This document shows positions 54,339 to 62,045 of a stretch of 64,000 nucleotides of DNA, piece after piece (the stretch's first letter is position 1; the number at the start of each line of letters is the position of its first letter). The notes under the pieces were generated by a model. That model searched no databases and had not been told where the DNA came from. It saw nothing but the letters and a program-made list of their open reading frames with translations. The position numbers and the translations under genes are program-made. The DNA comes from JBCCTX01 sp965263105 (GTDB lineage: Bacteria; Bacteroidota; Bacteroidia; J057), in contig CBDHGL010000003.1 in the NCBI GenBank assembly GCA_965263105.1, forward strand, positions 3,472,001-3,536,000. Direction: 5' to 3'.

Positions 54339-54593
54339 AAATAGTAGGTTAGGTGAATGAGGAAGTGGTTTTTCTACTAATAAAGCTGTAGGTAGTTAGG
54401 TTATCGAGATGGTTTTTCTACCAAAGCTTAAAATTCAGGATGGAAAGAACGTTTAGGGTATTTTTGAGATAGAATAGGAAAGAGTTGAGACTAGCAATAT
54501 CAACCGTTAATAACTGGATTTCTGTTGAAGGGGTTGCCTGAAGGGAATTTTTTTTTTCGATTTATTTGTCTGAACGGTTATAAAATTAAGGGA

Positions 54594-56927
54594 TTATGTC
54601 CGCTCGGCCCCAATGCTTTTCTCTTGTAACCAGGTAATCAGGTCTGCCGTTATCTTATTTCGGTCTACATTCTCTCGTTCAGATACCAGGGTGCCCATAC
54701 GAACCTTTCGCTGTAGTTCGTTGTAACGCGTGCGGATAATGAGGTAATCAGCGTCTTTGATGGCATATTCGTCCAAGGAATAAAAAGCCGTTTCCAGACC
54801 GGAATCTTTTAACAACATAAGAATCTCTTCTATCTCTTCTCGAGTATAGATAGGCTCTTCTTGTTCATTCCATTCCAGGCCTTCAGCTTCAAATTGGATA
54901 TTGAATAATACCTCAGAAATAAAAATGGATATCAATTGAATAATTTTGAAATCGCGTTCGGATAGCAAATCCTTGTTTAAGGAATGAACTCCCAGCACAC
55001 CCAGTTTGAATCGGTCTCGATAGGTAAGTGGAAAATAGTTGAGGGATCGGCAATGGCGGAGGGAGGCTTGAATTGTATACATCCTTGCTACTTCATCATC
55101 GGCGTCTTTTATCTTAATTTCTCTTCCCTCGTTGAAACAGATGACAGAGGGAGAGCTAAGTTTCGTGAGGGAATCACTACCTATTTCGCTAATGATGATT
55201 TCATCATTCACATAAGATATCCCTTTGAATTCCAGACGATCCTTACTCTTGTTATATACCCCAATGGCGAGCAAGATGGATTCAGGTGCATTCACTAATA
55301 AAGTAATCTCACTGAAAACCGTTTTTAGCAGGTCTTCTACCTGAAATTGATTTAAAATATTTACTCCTAGCTCTGAGAGGGTATGGAATTGGTCTTTAAT
55401 TTCTATTGCAAAGGAGATATAAGTAGCCAGGGTTTTTAACGTACCCTCATCATACTCGTCAAATACTTCGGGCTTATAGCTTTGGAAGCTTACTACGCCT
55501 ATGGGAAAATGCGAACCAAAGCCCATTCGTTGGTACATAAAGGCTTTGCGTTGGCGAGGGAAAACGGTGGATTCTTCTTGGGGATCAAACCCCTGGTTGT
55601 TCTCATCAATATTTTCAATTCGGATAAAGGGCTTGTGCAACAAACAATGAACGGAAGCCTTGTTGTTATCTGCTAGGATATTGCGTTGACTTTCTTTAAA
55701 AATGAGTTCATTCACATTGGAATCTCCCCACAGACAATCCAACAGGTTTTCATTGCGTTCATTAACCAGGTAAATAGCAAATATGGTATCAGGTCCAATG
55801 ACATTACGGATGACGGGCCAGATATTTTTGATCATCTGCCGAACACTGGAATAATCCAGGATTTTATAGGCTATTTCCTGTATATGCTCATCCCTTTCTT
55901 TGATTTTCGAACTTAAGTTTTTCTGTTTCTTTTCAAGTGAACCTCGTTCTCTTTCCTTTCTAGCCAGTGTCCGTTTAATGTAGCCGTTGCGGTTGTGTTG
56001 TAGGTAAAAATGAATGCCTAATAAGAGGGGAATAATTCCCAAAAGAAGGGAAAATATACCTATCCACAAGCCAGAGTAGTCCTTAGGAGCCAGATCAGTT
56101 AAGAGGGTGCCTATATAAGCTTTTTGTTCTTTGCGAAATAGTTGTTCAACTCGAAAAAATTGGATATCAGTTTCTCTTTCCAAGGTGTAATACCGGTCCA
56201 ATACCTGTTTGAGTAGGGCAAACTCCTCATCCGTCTCGTTGAGGGTATTTCTCAACGGAAGAGATAGCTTTTTGGGCGTAGGGCTCGAATCATTGAGCCG
56301 CACTAAGTAATCTTCAAGTTGCAGCAAGGCTTCATTAACATGGGTATAGAGTTTATCGCGATATTTTTGGGCTTGAACAGGATCGGATCCATAGGCCTGC
56401 ATTCTGGAGCGATCGATCAGGTCTTTTTCCCGACGTCTGAGTTCATACCAAAATAGTAGAAAATCCTTGTCCTTATACTTAAGCGCGCTGTCTTCCAGGC
56501 TATGGAGGGAACTTCTTATGGATCCGATGATTCCCTCATCCACGAAGCCTTTTTCATGGGCATTTTCGATAAATGCCTTCATTGTTCCATGGAAATTATC
56601 GACCTCTTGGTATAAATTTCGGTATTTTTTATCGCTGGCATCAAGAATAGAATCAACCCGAAACTTTACCGCATCCAATTCCCAGAGTAAACTGTCCTTG
56701 CTGGTATCAATCTGTTGTTCGAATTTGGCAGCTATTACCTTTTCTTTGATGGGGATGAACTTCAAAAACTCTGCATGGGCCTCAAGCAACAAGGGAAGTT
56801 CCCCATTGCCTGTGAGTTCTCTACTCCGTTCGTAATTGAACTTGTTTTGTTGAGCTAAGGCGTATACAAGTATCGTTAAAAGCAACCAAACGATTGCGCT
56901 GATCAGAATGGGGTTCCTGAGTTTCAT
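54594..56927 (-). CDS. Membrane GAF-domain sensor with C-terminal EAD11-like domain
   Basis: A 777-residue protein without kinase or cyclase. A membrane helix (about 7-26), a helical periplasmic-type region (about 30-280) and a second membrane helix (about 286-308, GLWIGIFSLLLGIIPLLLGI) lead to a coiled coil (315-350). Then come two GAF-like domains (about 365-520 and 530-690) and a C-terminal region (about 700-777) resembling EAD11, with ADYLIIRTRYNELQRKVRMG. EAD11 domains link sensors to effectors by like-with-like contact. The caspase operon lies 506 bases away, divergently oriented, so this is the candidate sensor for it (inference). Confidence 0.75.
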   Translation of the reverse strand: MKLRNPILISAIVWLLLTILVYALAQQNKFNYERSRELTGNGELPLLLEAHAEFLKFIPIKEKVIAAKFEQQIDTSKDSLLWELDAVKFRVDSILDASDKKYRNLYQEVDNFHGTMKAFIENAHEKGFVDEGIIGSIRSSLHSLEDSALKYKDKDFLLFWYELRRREKDLIDRSRMQAYGSDPVQAQKYRDKLYTHVNEALLQLEDYLVRLNDSSPTPKKLSLPLRNTLNETDEEFALLKQVLDRYYTLERETDIQFFRVEQLFRKEQKAYIGTLLTDLAPKDYSGLWIGIFSLLLGIIPLLLGIHFYLQHNRNGYIKRTLARKERERGSLEKKQKNLSSKIKERDEHIQEIAYKILDYSSVRQMIKNIWPVIRNVIGPDTIFAIYLVNERNENLLDCLWGDSNVNELIFKESQRNILADNNKASVHCLLHKPFIRIENIDENNQGFDPQEESTVFPRQRKAFMYQRMGFGSHFPIGVVSFQSYKPEVFDEYDEGTLKTLATYISFAIEIKDQFHTLSELGVNILNQFQVEDLLKTVFSEITLLVNAPESILLAIGVYNKSKDRLEFKGISYVNDEIIISEIGSDSLTKLSSPSVICFNEGREIKIKDADDEVARMYTIQASLRHCRSLNYFPLTYRDRFKLGVLGVHSLNKDLLSERDFKIIQLISIFISEVLFNIQFEAEGLEWNEQEEPIYTREEIEEILMLLKDSGLETAFYSLDEYAIKDADYLIIRTRYNELQRKVRMGTLVSERENVDRNKITADLITWLQEKSIGAERT

Positions 56928-57433
56928 AAGGCAAAACTATGAGCGGGAATCGAATTGACTTTCGCTCCCGATATGCGTTAGACCCGCTCTCAGGTAAAGA
57001 ACGAAAAAATACAGGGTTTATAAAAAAATTAGCTATTCAAGCTAGCATCAAATGAATTTATTCTGACCCTATATCTCTGTTCTCGAATAAGTAGAGATTC
57101 ACAACTTGTAATCCCTTTAACTCTTTTTCACAAGAAGTGATTGATTCAACGAATTCACGAATAATTTTAATAGACACTTCTTTTTACCCTTGAATATGAG
57201 AGATAGCTTTTATTCTGAATACCAAGATCCATACCTAGTGGAGCGATATATAGATCATATCATCAAAGTGGAGGGATCCCGGATGAAGTGAGGAGAGTCA
57301 GGCAAATATTATAGAGAAATAAATGTGCCATATTGAAGTATAAGTGATTTCCGTCTAAGCTAATGTATGTGTTTGTTTTTTCAGATCCTCCAAAATTGTG
57401 TAATTTAAATTGAACACGTGAAATTTTGTCGCA
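56928..57433. other. Divergent intergenic region between sensor and caspase genes
   Basis: About 500 bases that probably hold both promoters. A 31-codon frame at 57196-57291 (+) starts MRDSFYSEYQDPYLVERYID; it has coding-like composition but no known family and could be a small protein, a leader peptide, or a remnant. On the minus strand TAGTTTTG (56932-56939) fits TAnnTTTG but lies only 4 bases before the sensor start, so it would give a leaderless mRNA. No strong hairpin was noticed. Confidence 0.35.
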
Positions 57434-58708
57434 TTGAAAGAAAGAGCCTTTCATTGGAGCCAGCAAGCTGATCAAAAGGATGCCTTTATCCCCAAAGGCA
57501 AAAACTTTCTCTTTGCCATCGGGATTGATGCTTATAAGCACCTCACTCCCCTTTCCAACGCCGTTCGGGACGCTCGGGAATTCGTAGCCCTCCTACAGGA
57601 GCGTTATTTTTATTTACCTGAAAACTGCTTTACCCTGTGGGATTCAACTGCCACTCGCAAGGAAATTATCACCGTATTTGACCAGTTGGTAGAAAAGGTG
57701 GGGAAAGATGACACCCTCTTGATCTATTTTTCAGGACACGGGGAATACAGCCGCATACGGAATCGAGGCTTTTGGATTCCCGTTGATGCGCAAAGAAAAG
57801 ACAGCTCTACCTATATCAATAACAGCATTATTCGAGATTACATTTTAGATATAAATTCTCGTCATACCCTATTGATTTCGGACTCCTGTTATGCAGGCTC
57901 CTTTTTTCGAGAAAGTCGGTCAGCAGAGGAGTTGCCCAACTCTCGCTCAAATGGTTATTACCAAAAAATTGCCAACTACCCTTCTCGCTGGGGATTGATG
58001 TCTGGGGGGGTTGAACGGGTATCAGATGGGCAAGTAGGAACCAATAGTCCGTTTAACAGGGGGTTGATCGACTGCCTGCGATATAATATGGAACCCCACC
58101 TTTCTATTTTGGAACTCATTTCCCAGTTGGAAAAGGCGGTAGGTAATAATGTCAAGCAACAACCGGTAGGCAACCGAATATACGGGGTGAATGATTCGGG
58201 ATTGGGCCAATTTGTCTTTCATCTCAAGCCGGACTACCAATTAACAGAAAAAGAAACTCCCCTTCAGGTAGAGGCACGGGTAATAATAGATGAAGTTGTT
58301 CGCAAAGTAGCAGATTCTAAACCCACTCCTGAAACCCTGGACATGGACAAGCTACAAGCGGGGCTTTCAGTGGTTAATGCCCTTTTTGAATTTCTGAAGC
58401 GAGGAGAAAAGCTTTCTAGCCGGCAAAAAGCCTGGTTTCACCCTAGTTTACTAGCAGAATATTCTTCAGAGGCAGTCTTTTTCCAGCAAGTGCTTCTCCC
58501 AGCAAGTGAAGCAAGCTCTTTGTACAAGTACCCGATTGTTTTCAGGAAAGTGAAGTCCACAGGTCGAAAAGAACTGTCGGGTGAGAAAGGAATTGAATTT
58601 ATGGTTTCTCCTTCTTTTAAGCGGCAGAGCGGGAGAATGCCGGGATATATCCGTCTATTCTATCAGAAGGGTAGGGGAGAGCCCCTCATTTCAGGAATAA
58701 CCTTATAA
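57434..58708 (+). CDS. Caspase-family (C14) cysteine protease
   Basis: A 424-residue protein whose residues about 22-230 form a caspase/metacaspase domain. The dyad is intact: His102 in IYFSGHGEYS and Cys152 in LLISDSCYAGSFF. The N-terminal strand KNFLFAIGIDAYKHLTPL is typical. About 230-424 is an extra C-terminal domain of unknown fold. No EAD is visible on this protein itself. The start is TTG at 57434, since a stop lies five codons upstream and no ATG precedes the domain. It is followed after 19 bases by the zinc-ribbon/TM2 gene. Probably cuts protein substrates on an activating signal. Confidence 0.88.
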   Translation: MKERAFHWSQQADQKDAFIPKGKNFLFAIGIDAYKHLTPLSNAVRDAREFVALLQERYFYLPENCFTLWDSTATRKEIITVFDQLVEKVGKDDTLLIYFSGHGEYSRIRNRGFWIPVDAQRKDSSTYINNSIIRDYILDINSRHTLLISDSCYAGSFFRESRSAEELPNSRSNGYYQKIANYPSRWGLMSGGVERVSDGQVGTNSPFNRGLIDCLRYNMEPHLSILELISQLEKAVGNNVKQQPVGNRIYGVNDSGLGQFVFHLKPDYQLTEKETPLQVEARVIIDEVVRKVADSKPTPETLDMDKLQAGLSVVNALFEFLKRGEKLSSRQKAWFHPSLLAEYSSEAVFFQQVLLPASEASSLYKYPIVFRKVKSTGRKELSGEKGIEFMVSPSFKRQSGRMPGYIRLFYQKGRGEPLISGITL

Positions 58709-58727
58709 ACAACCTAAATACAAGCTC

Positions 58728-59111
58728 ATGATAATATGCACGCAATGTAAGGCAGAGAACGAACCGACCGCCAAGTTTTGTACCAGTTGTGGAGCAAAAT
58801 TGGGTCCCCCAGCCACCCGCCTGGAGGCCAAAGCCCCGCGACGAAAAGCTCCTCAAAGCCGGTCTCCTACTCAGGTTGGGGAAAAGGAATATGCCTATAA
58901 CAAAACTCCCGTAGTAGCGTTGATTTTGTCTCTACTTATCCCCGGGGTGGGGCAGTTCTACAACGGAGACACTAAAAAAGGAGCCTTGGTCTTAATAGGA
59001 GCCTTTGTATTGGGAGCTGCTACGGCAGGTGTCGTGTATTTAGGTCTTTGGATATACGGCATGTATGATGCCTACCAGGTAGCAGATGGAAAAACCCCTT
59101 TATGGAAATAA
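58728..59111 (+). CDS. Zinc-ribbon and TM2-domain membrane protein
   Basis: A 127-residue protein with an N-terminal zinc ribbon (Cys4, Cys7, Cys18, Cys21) and a Pro/Arg-rich linker. The C-terminal TM2 domain has two membrane helices (VALILSLLIPGVGQFYNGDTK and ALVLIGAFVLGAATAGVVYL) ending in the motif YGMYDAYQVADG. TM2 proteins have been tied to stress and cell death in some systems, but the bacterial role is not known. It overlaps the next gene by 10 bases; both carry zinc ribbons, so they may interact. Confidence 0.88.
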   Translation: MIICTQCKAENEPTAKFCTSCGAKLGPPATRLEAKAPRRKAPQSRSPTQVGEKEYAYNKTPVVALILSLLIPGVGQFYNGDTKKGALVLIGAFVLGAATAGVVYLGLWIYGMYDAYQVADGKTPLWK

Positions 59112-60043
59112 GCAAGATACACGAACTGGATCCCAGGGAGTATGAGCATCCCCTGGATACCAAAGCCTTGAACAACCTTCAAAGGACAGCAGGACTGGAT
59201 ACCCTCATCCGAAAATTCTATGAAAAAGGCTTCGAAAAAGCCTTTAAAATCGGCTTCATGGGAAGCTACCTCCGGGTCAATTCTCGCAATTTTCCCGAAT
59301 TAAATACCCTTTTGGAAGAAACCTGTGATACCTTGTATCTACCTTCCAAACCTCAGGTATATATTGGGCGCTATGAGGTCCTAGAAGCGCTCGTTTTAGG
59401 GGTGGATGATCCCATTATATTTTTGAGTACAGAGACTCTCAGTAAATTTTCTGGACCCGAACTGAGGTTTATGTTGGGAAAGGCCGTAGGTCATATAAAA
59501 AGCAGTCATGTCCTGTACCAGGAGGTGGCTATGGTCCTTCCAGAAATCAGTAGCTCGCTGGCTGATGCAACCTTAGGGATCAGCTCCTTTTTTACCTTGG
59601 CCCTACAGGTCGCTCTTATCAAGTGGCAACGGATGTGCATTTACACGGCAGACCGGGCGGGCTTATTGGCCTGTCAGGATATAACAACCGCCATGGGGGT
59701 TTTGATGAAAGTAGCAGGCCTGCCCGAGCATTTTGACCACGATGTCCTGTTAGATGATTTTGTTACCCAGGCCAGAGAGTACCAGGCCATGACGGAGAAT
59801 CTAACTACCCGGGTACTCAAGGCCACAGCCTCTGCGGTGAATGAGCATCCTTTCGCCATAGACCGAGCCAATCAGCTTATGAAGTGGGTGGATGAGGAAG
59901 CCTACGTAAAAGTTCTCCAACGAGAAACCCGAATTCAACGGGAAATAGCAGCTCCTCCTCCTCAAAAGTTCTGTCCCAGTTGTGGCTTTCAACTGAAAAA
60001 GGTGGTTGCCTTTTGTCCCGAGTGTGGCTATAAGATGGGGTAA
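59102..60043 (+). CDS. Degenerate M48-type peptidase with C-terminal zinc ribbons
   Basis: A 313-residue protein of the M48 metallopeptidase fold that has lost its active site. The family motif HExGH is replaced by KAVGH (127-131, in MLGKAVGHIKSSH): the first His is Lys and the catalytic Glu is Ala. The third zinc ligand, Glu before ADRAG, appears as Ile180 (CIYTADRAGLLA). The fold markers DPIIFLST and ADRAGLLACQD are kept. Residues 293-313 are a double CxxC zinc ribbon (FCPSCG, FCPECG). It probably binds substrate or partner proteins without cutting. It is the third gene of the caspase operon. Confidence 0.82.
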   Translation: MEISKIHELDPREYEHPLDTKALNNLQRTAGLDTLIRKFYEKGFEKAFKIGFMGSYLRVNSRNFPELNTLLEETCDTLYLPSKPQVYIGRYEVLEALVLGVDDPIIFLSTETLSKFSGPELRFMLGKAVGHIKSSHVLYQEVAMVLPEISSSLADATLGISSFFTLALQVALIKWQRMCIYTADRAGLLACQDITTAMGVLMKVAGLPEHFDHDVLLDDFVTQAREYQAMTENLTTRVLKATASAVNEHPFAIDRANQLMKWVDEEAYVKVLQRETRIQREIAAPPPQKFCPSCGFQLKKVVAFCPECGYKMG

Positions 60044-60079
60044 GTCTTTCTGAATTTTTGAAAAGCGTTAAATGTCTAT

Positions 60080-60613
60080 TTAATCTTGCGGAATCCCGGC
60101 TCGTCTGCCACGCTTAACTCTTCGATAAAAAGTATCAATATCCCAGGGACTTTCGGCAAAATACCCTCTTAAGTCCACAGGAATTCCCGCACGCTTTCCT
60201 TGCCGGTCTCTAACATAGAAGGTCTCCACATCCCAATCGCTGGCTGCATAATGACTCCTGAGATAGGTAGGGACTCCTACGCGCTTGCTATGTTTCCCTC
60301 TTTTGTGAAAGTTCTCGATGGTCCAAGCGCTTTTTGCAAAGTGTCCCTGTAAATGATAGGGGATTCCTTCACGTTTAGCCTGATTAACTCTACGAACAAA
60401 AGTTTCTGTGTCCCAAGAACTTTCTGCGAAGGGACCAATTAGATCCTTGGGAATACCGGCAAGCCTAGCAATTTTGGCTCTTTCCCTAAAGGTCTTGATA
60501 TCCCAAGAACTAACTGCATAGTGGCCTAGAATGCTGGTGGATCGGATTTCATTTGGAAGGAAGAAGGCGTCTGTTGAACAGACCAGGAGAAAAATACACA
60601 GGATTGTTTTCAT
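60080..60613 (-). CDS. Secreted protein of five 30-residue repeats
   Basis: A 177-residue protein. A signal peptide (MKTILCIFLLVCSTDAFFLP) at the chosen ATG 60613 is followed by five tandem repeats of 30 residues (last one shortened). Each repeat has the pattern G-H/Y-F/Y-A-x-S-x-W-D-x-x-T-F and ends in a basic helix and GIP or GVP. The frame is open to 60841 but the added residues do not look like a signal. No family was recognised. It is basic and could bind a polymer or fold as a solenoid. Confidence 0.65.
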   Translation of the reverse strand: MKTILCIFLLVCSTDAFFLPNEIRSTSILGHYAVSSWDIKTFRERAKIARLAGIPKDLIGPFAESSWDTETFVRRVNQAKREGIPYHLQGHFAKSAWTIENFHKRGKHSKRVGVPTYLRSHYAASDWDVETFYVRDRQGKRAGIPVDLRGYFAESPWDIDTFYRRVKRGRRAGIPQD

Positions 60614-60916
60614 GGTTGTGGGCGTTAATGTTAAAAAAACAATAGGGCTTACTTTTTCTGATACGCAAGAATTGCTTAGATGGATTTGGAGGGTGATGAA
60701 TTTCTTAATAAGTGTGTAGGTTTTCTTATTGTGGGATATTGGAAATGAGGTAACTGTGTTTTCATGTAGGAGTGATCGAGCCAACAGACTAATTTCCCAG
60801 AAATCAGTCTTATGAATTATGCCACATGAGAATATGTGCAAAGAGATGGAACCTCGAGGAGAATGAAAGGTAGGAGCTTAAACGATGAAATATGTCTTTT
60901 TCAATAAGAAATAAAG
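60614..60916. other. Intergenic stretch, no gene seen
   Basis: Upstream of the repeat protein. The minus-strand frame to 60841 is only an open extension of that gene. No convincing RNA, promoter pair or coding frame was found. Confidence 0.4.
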
Positions 60917-60954
60917 AAAGCTCCGAATGATATATTCTCATCGGAGCTTTTTTT
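60917..60954. terminator. Rho-independent terminator beside tRNA-CAU
   Basis: A 10-base stem AAAGCTCCGA/TCGGAGCTTT (60917-60926 and 60941-60950). It has a clean T run on the plus strand and a weaker T-rich tail on the minus strand. It lies 6 bases from the tRNA 3' end, so on the minus strand it is the likely tRNA terminator. Confidence 0.75.
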
Positions 60955-60960
60955 CTAACG

Positions 60961-61034
60961 TGGGCCCACCAGGGCTCGAACCTGGGACCACCTGATTATG
61001 AGTCAGGTGCTCTAACCAACTGAGCTATAGGCCC
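60961..61034 (-). tRNA. tRNA with anticodon CAU (elongator Met or lysidine-type Ile)
   Basis: A 74-base cloverleaf with acceptor GGGCCTA/TGGGCCC, D arm GCTCAGTTGGTTAGAGC, anticodon loop CTCATAA in stem CCTGA/TCAGG, T arm GGTTCGAGCC and discriminator A. CCA is not encoded. The CAU anticodon serves Met or, after lysidine modification, AUA isoleucine. The GGGCCTATAGC 5' end is like tRNA-Ile(GAU) of this phylum (from memory), so Ile2 is possible. It is not the initiator: the first pair is G-C. Confidence 0.93.
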
Positions 61035-61059
61035 TGTCGCTCTTTTCTAAAGCTGAAGG

Positions 61060-61091
61060 CAAATATACGAGGAAAATTGACGGGTTACAAA
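61060..61091 (-). promoter_or_regulatory. Promoter of tRNA-CAU
   Basis: On the minus strand, TTTG (61088-61091), a 20-base spacer and TATATTTG (61060-61067), exact to the Bacteroidota -33/-7 pattern. The -7 box ends 25 bases before the tRNA. The same 20-base spacing occurs at tRNA-Cys. Confidence 0.75.
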
Positions 61092-61307
61092 ACCTAGAGG
61101 CTTAGCATATGAATATGCAGAAGTAAATGGAGGAGGCTTGAATCGGAGATCAATTGCCGGAAACCAGCAAAGCTTGTAAAACTAATTATGCAGCATATCG
61201 TATGCTATTCACGGAATAATTTTTGCATAAATTACCAAAAGAGAAAATACTATAGATTCAATCAAAATTAATCTGTATTATTAGGTCTACTAAGAACTAG
61301 CGGAGGG

Positions 61308-61763
61308 ATGAACGTATCAGATAGCCACATACACCTGCATAAGCGCGACTGCCAACAAAAATGTATACTCCTCGTCGATGACGACGAACCTACCAACATT
61401 CTCCATCAACTCATATGGGAAGAAACCGGGGTAGTGGAAGAGATCCGATTGGCCTATAGCGGCCGGGAAGCCCTGGAATACCTGAAATGTTGCCGAGAAA
61501 ATCAAGACTCCTTCTATATTCTACCGGATATCATCCTGCTAGACGTCAATATGCCCCTCATGAATGGCTTTGAGTTTTTGAGGACCTTTCGTCAACTCCC
61601 GGGATTTCCTCAAGAGCAAATTAAGGTAGTCATCCTGACGACCTCTTTGCTCTTAAAAGAATACCAGCAGGAATATAAGGACCTGAGAGTCAACTGCTAT
61701 TGTAACAAGCCCTTAACCAGTGAATTGGCTATGGAAATTGCCTGTGAGAAGGGGAGGGGGTAG
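61308..61763 (+). CDS. Single-domain response regulator
   Basis: A 151-residue CheY-like receiver without an output domain. It has the acidic pair in LLVDDDEPTN, the phosphorylated Asp79 in IILLDVNMPLMNG, a Thr in VVILTTS and a Lys in NKPLT. A GGAGG ribosome-binding site lies just before the ATG. It has no kinase neighbour, so it must be driven by a kinase encoded elsewhere. Confidence 0.9.
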   Translation: MNVSDSHIHLHKRDCQQKCILLVDDDEPTNILHQLIWEETGVVEEIRLAYSGREALEYLKCCRENQDSFYILPDIILLDVNMPLMNGFEFLRTFRQLPGFPQEQIKVVILTTSLLLKEYQQEYKDLRVNCYCNKPLTSELAMEIACEKGRG

Positions 61764-61777
61764 AATAGTTATATAGT

Positions 61778-61829
61778 TAAATAGTCGATAGGAGAGGGGA
61801 GTTAATAGTCCACAGTCAATGGTCCACAG
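61778..61829. repeat. Heptad-repeat element, copy E, left arm
   Basis: Heptads TAAATAG TCGATAG (61778-61791), then TTAATAG TCCACAG and two more (61802-61829), all fitting WYNRYRG. They begin 14 bases after the response-regulator stop. The matching right arm is the perfect TCTGTGG array at 61887-62044. Confidence 0.6.
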
Positions 61830-61886
61830 TTTGAGTGAAAAAATATTCTGAGTAAAGGGAAACCCTTTTTACGGGTTCAAGTATAC

Positions 61887-62044
61887 TCTGTGGTCTGTGG
61901 TCTGTGGTCTGTGGTCTGTGGTCTGTGGTCTGTGGTCTGTGGTCTGTGGTCTGTGGTCTGTGGTCTGTGGTCTGTGGTCTGTGGTCTGTGGTCTGTGGTC
62001 TGTGGTCTGTGGTCTGTGGTCTGTGGTCTGTGGTCTGTGGTCTG
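61887..62044. repeat. Perfect tandem heptamer array (TCTGTGG) x22
   Basis: Twenty-two uninterrupted identical copies of TCTGTGG (61887-62040) plus a partial TCTG. The array ends one base before the stop codon of the convergent J-domain gene. The heptamer read as CTGTGGT equals heptads in the right arms of copy C. The plus-strand frames through it (period 21 bases) are an artefact of the repeat. As a perfect array it is expected to vary in copy number. Confidence 0.98.
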
Positions 62045-62045
62045 C

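Noticed and set aside
60614..60841. Longer N-terminus of the repeat protein
   Set aside because: The extension has no signal-like or domain-like features, while the internal ATG at 60613 starts a clean signal peptide.
61887..62044. Possible CRISPR array
   Set aside because: The units are 7 bases with no spacers, and there are no cas genes.
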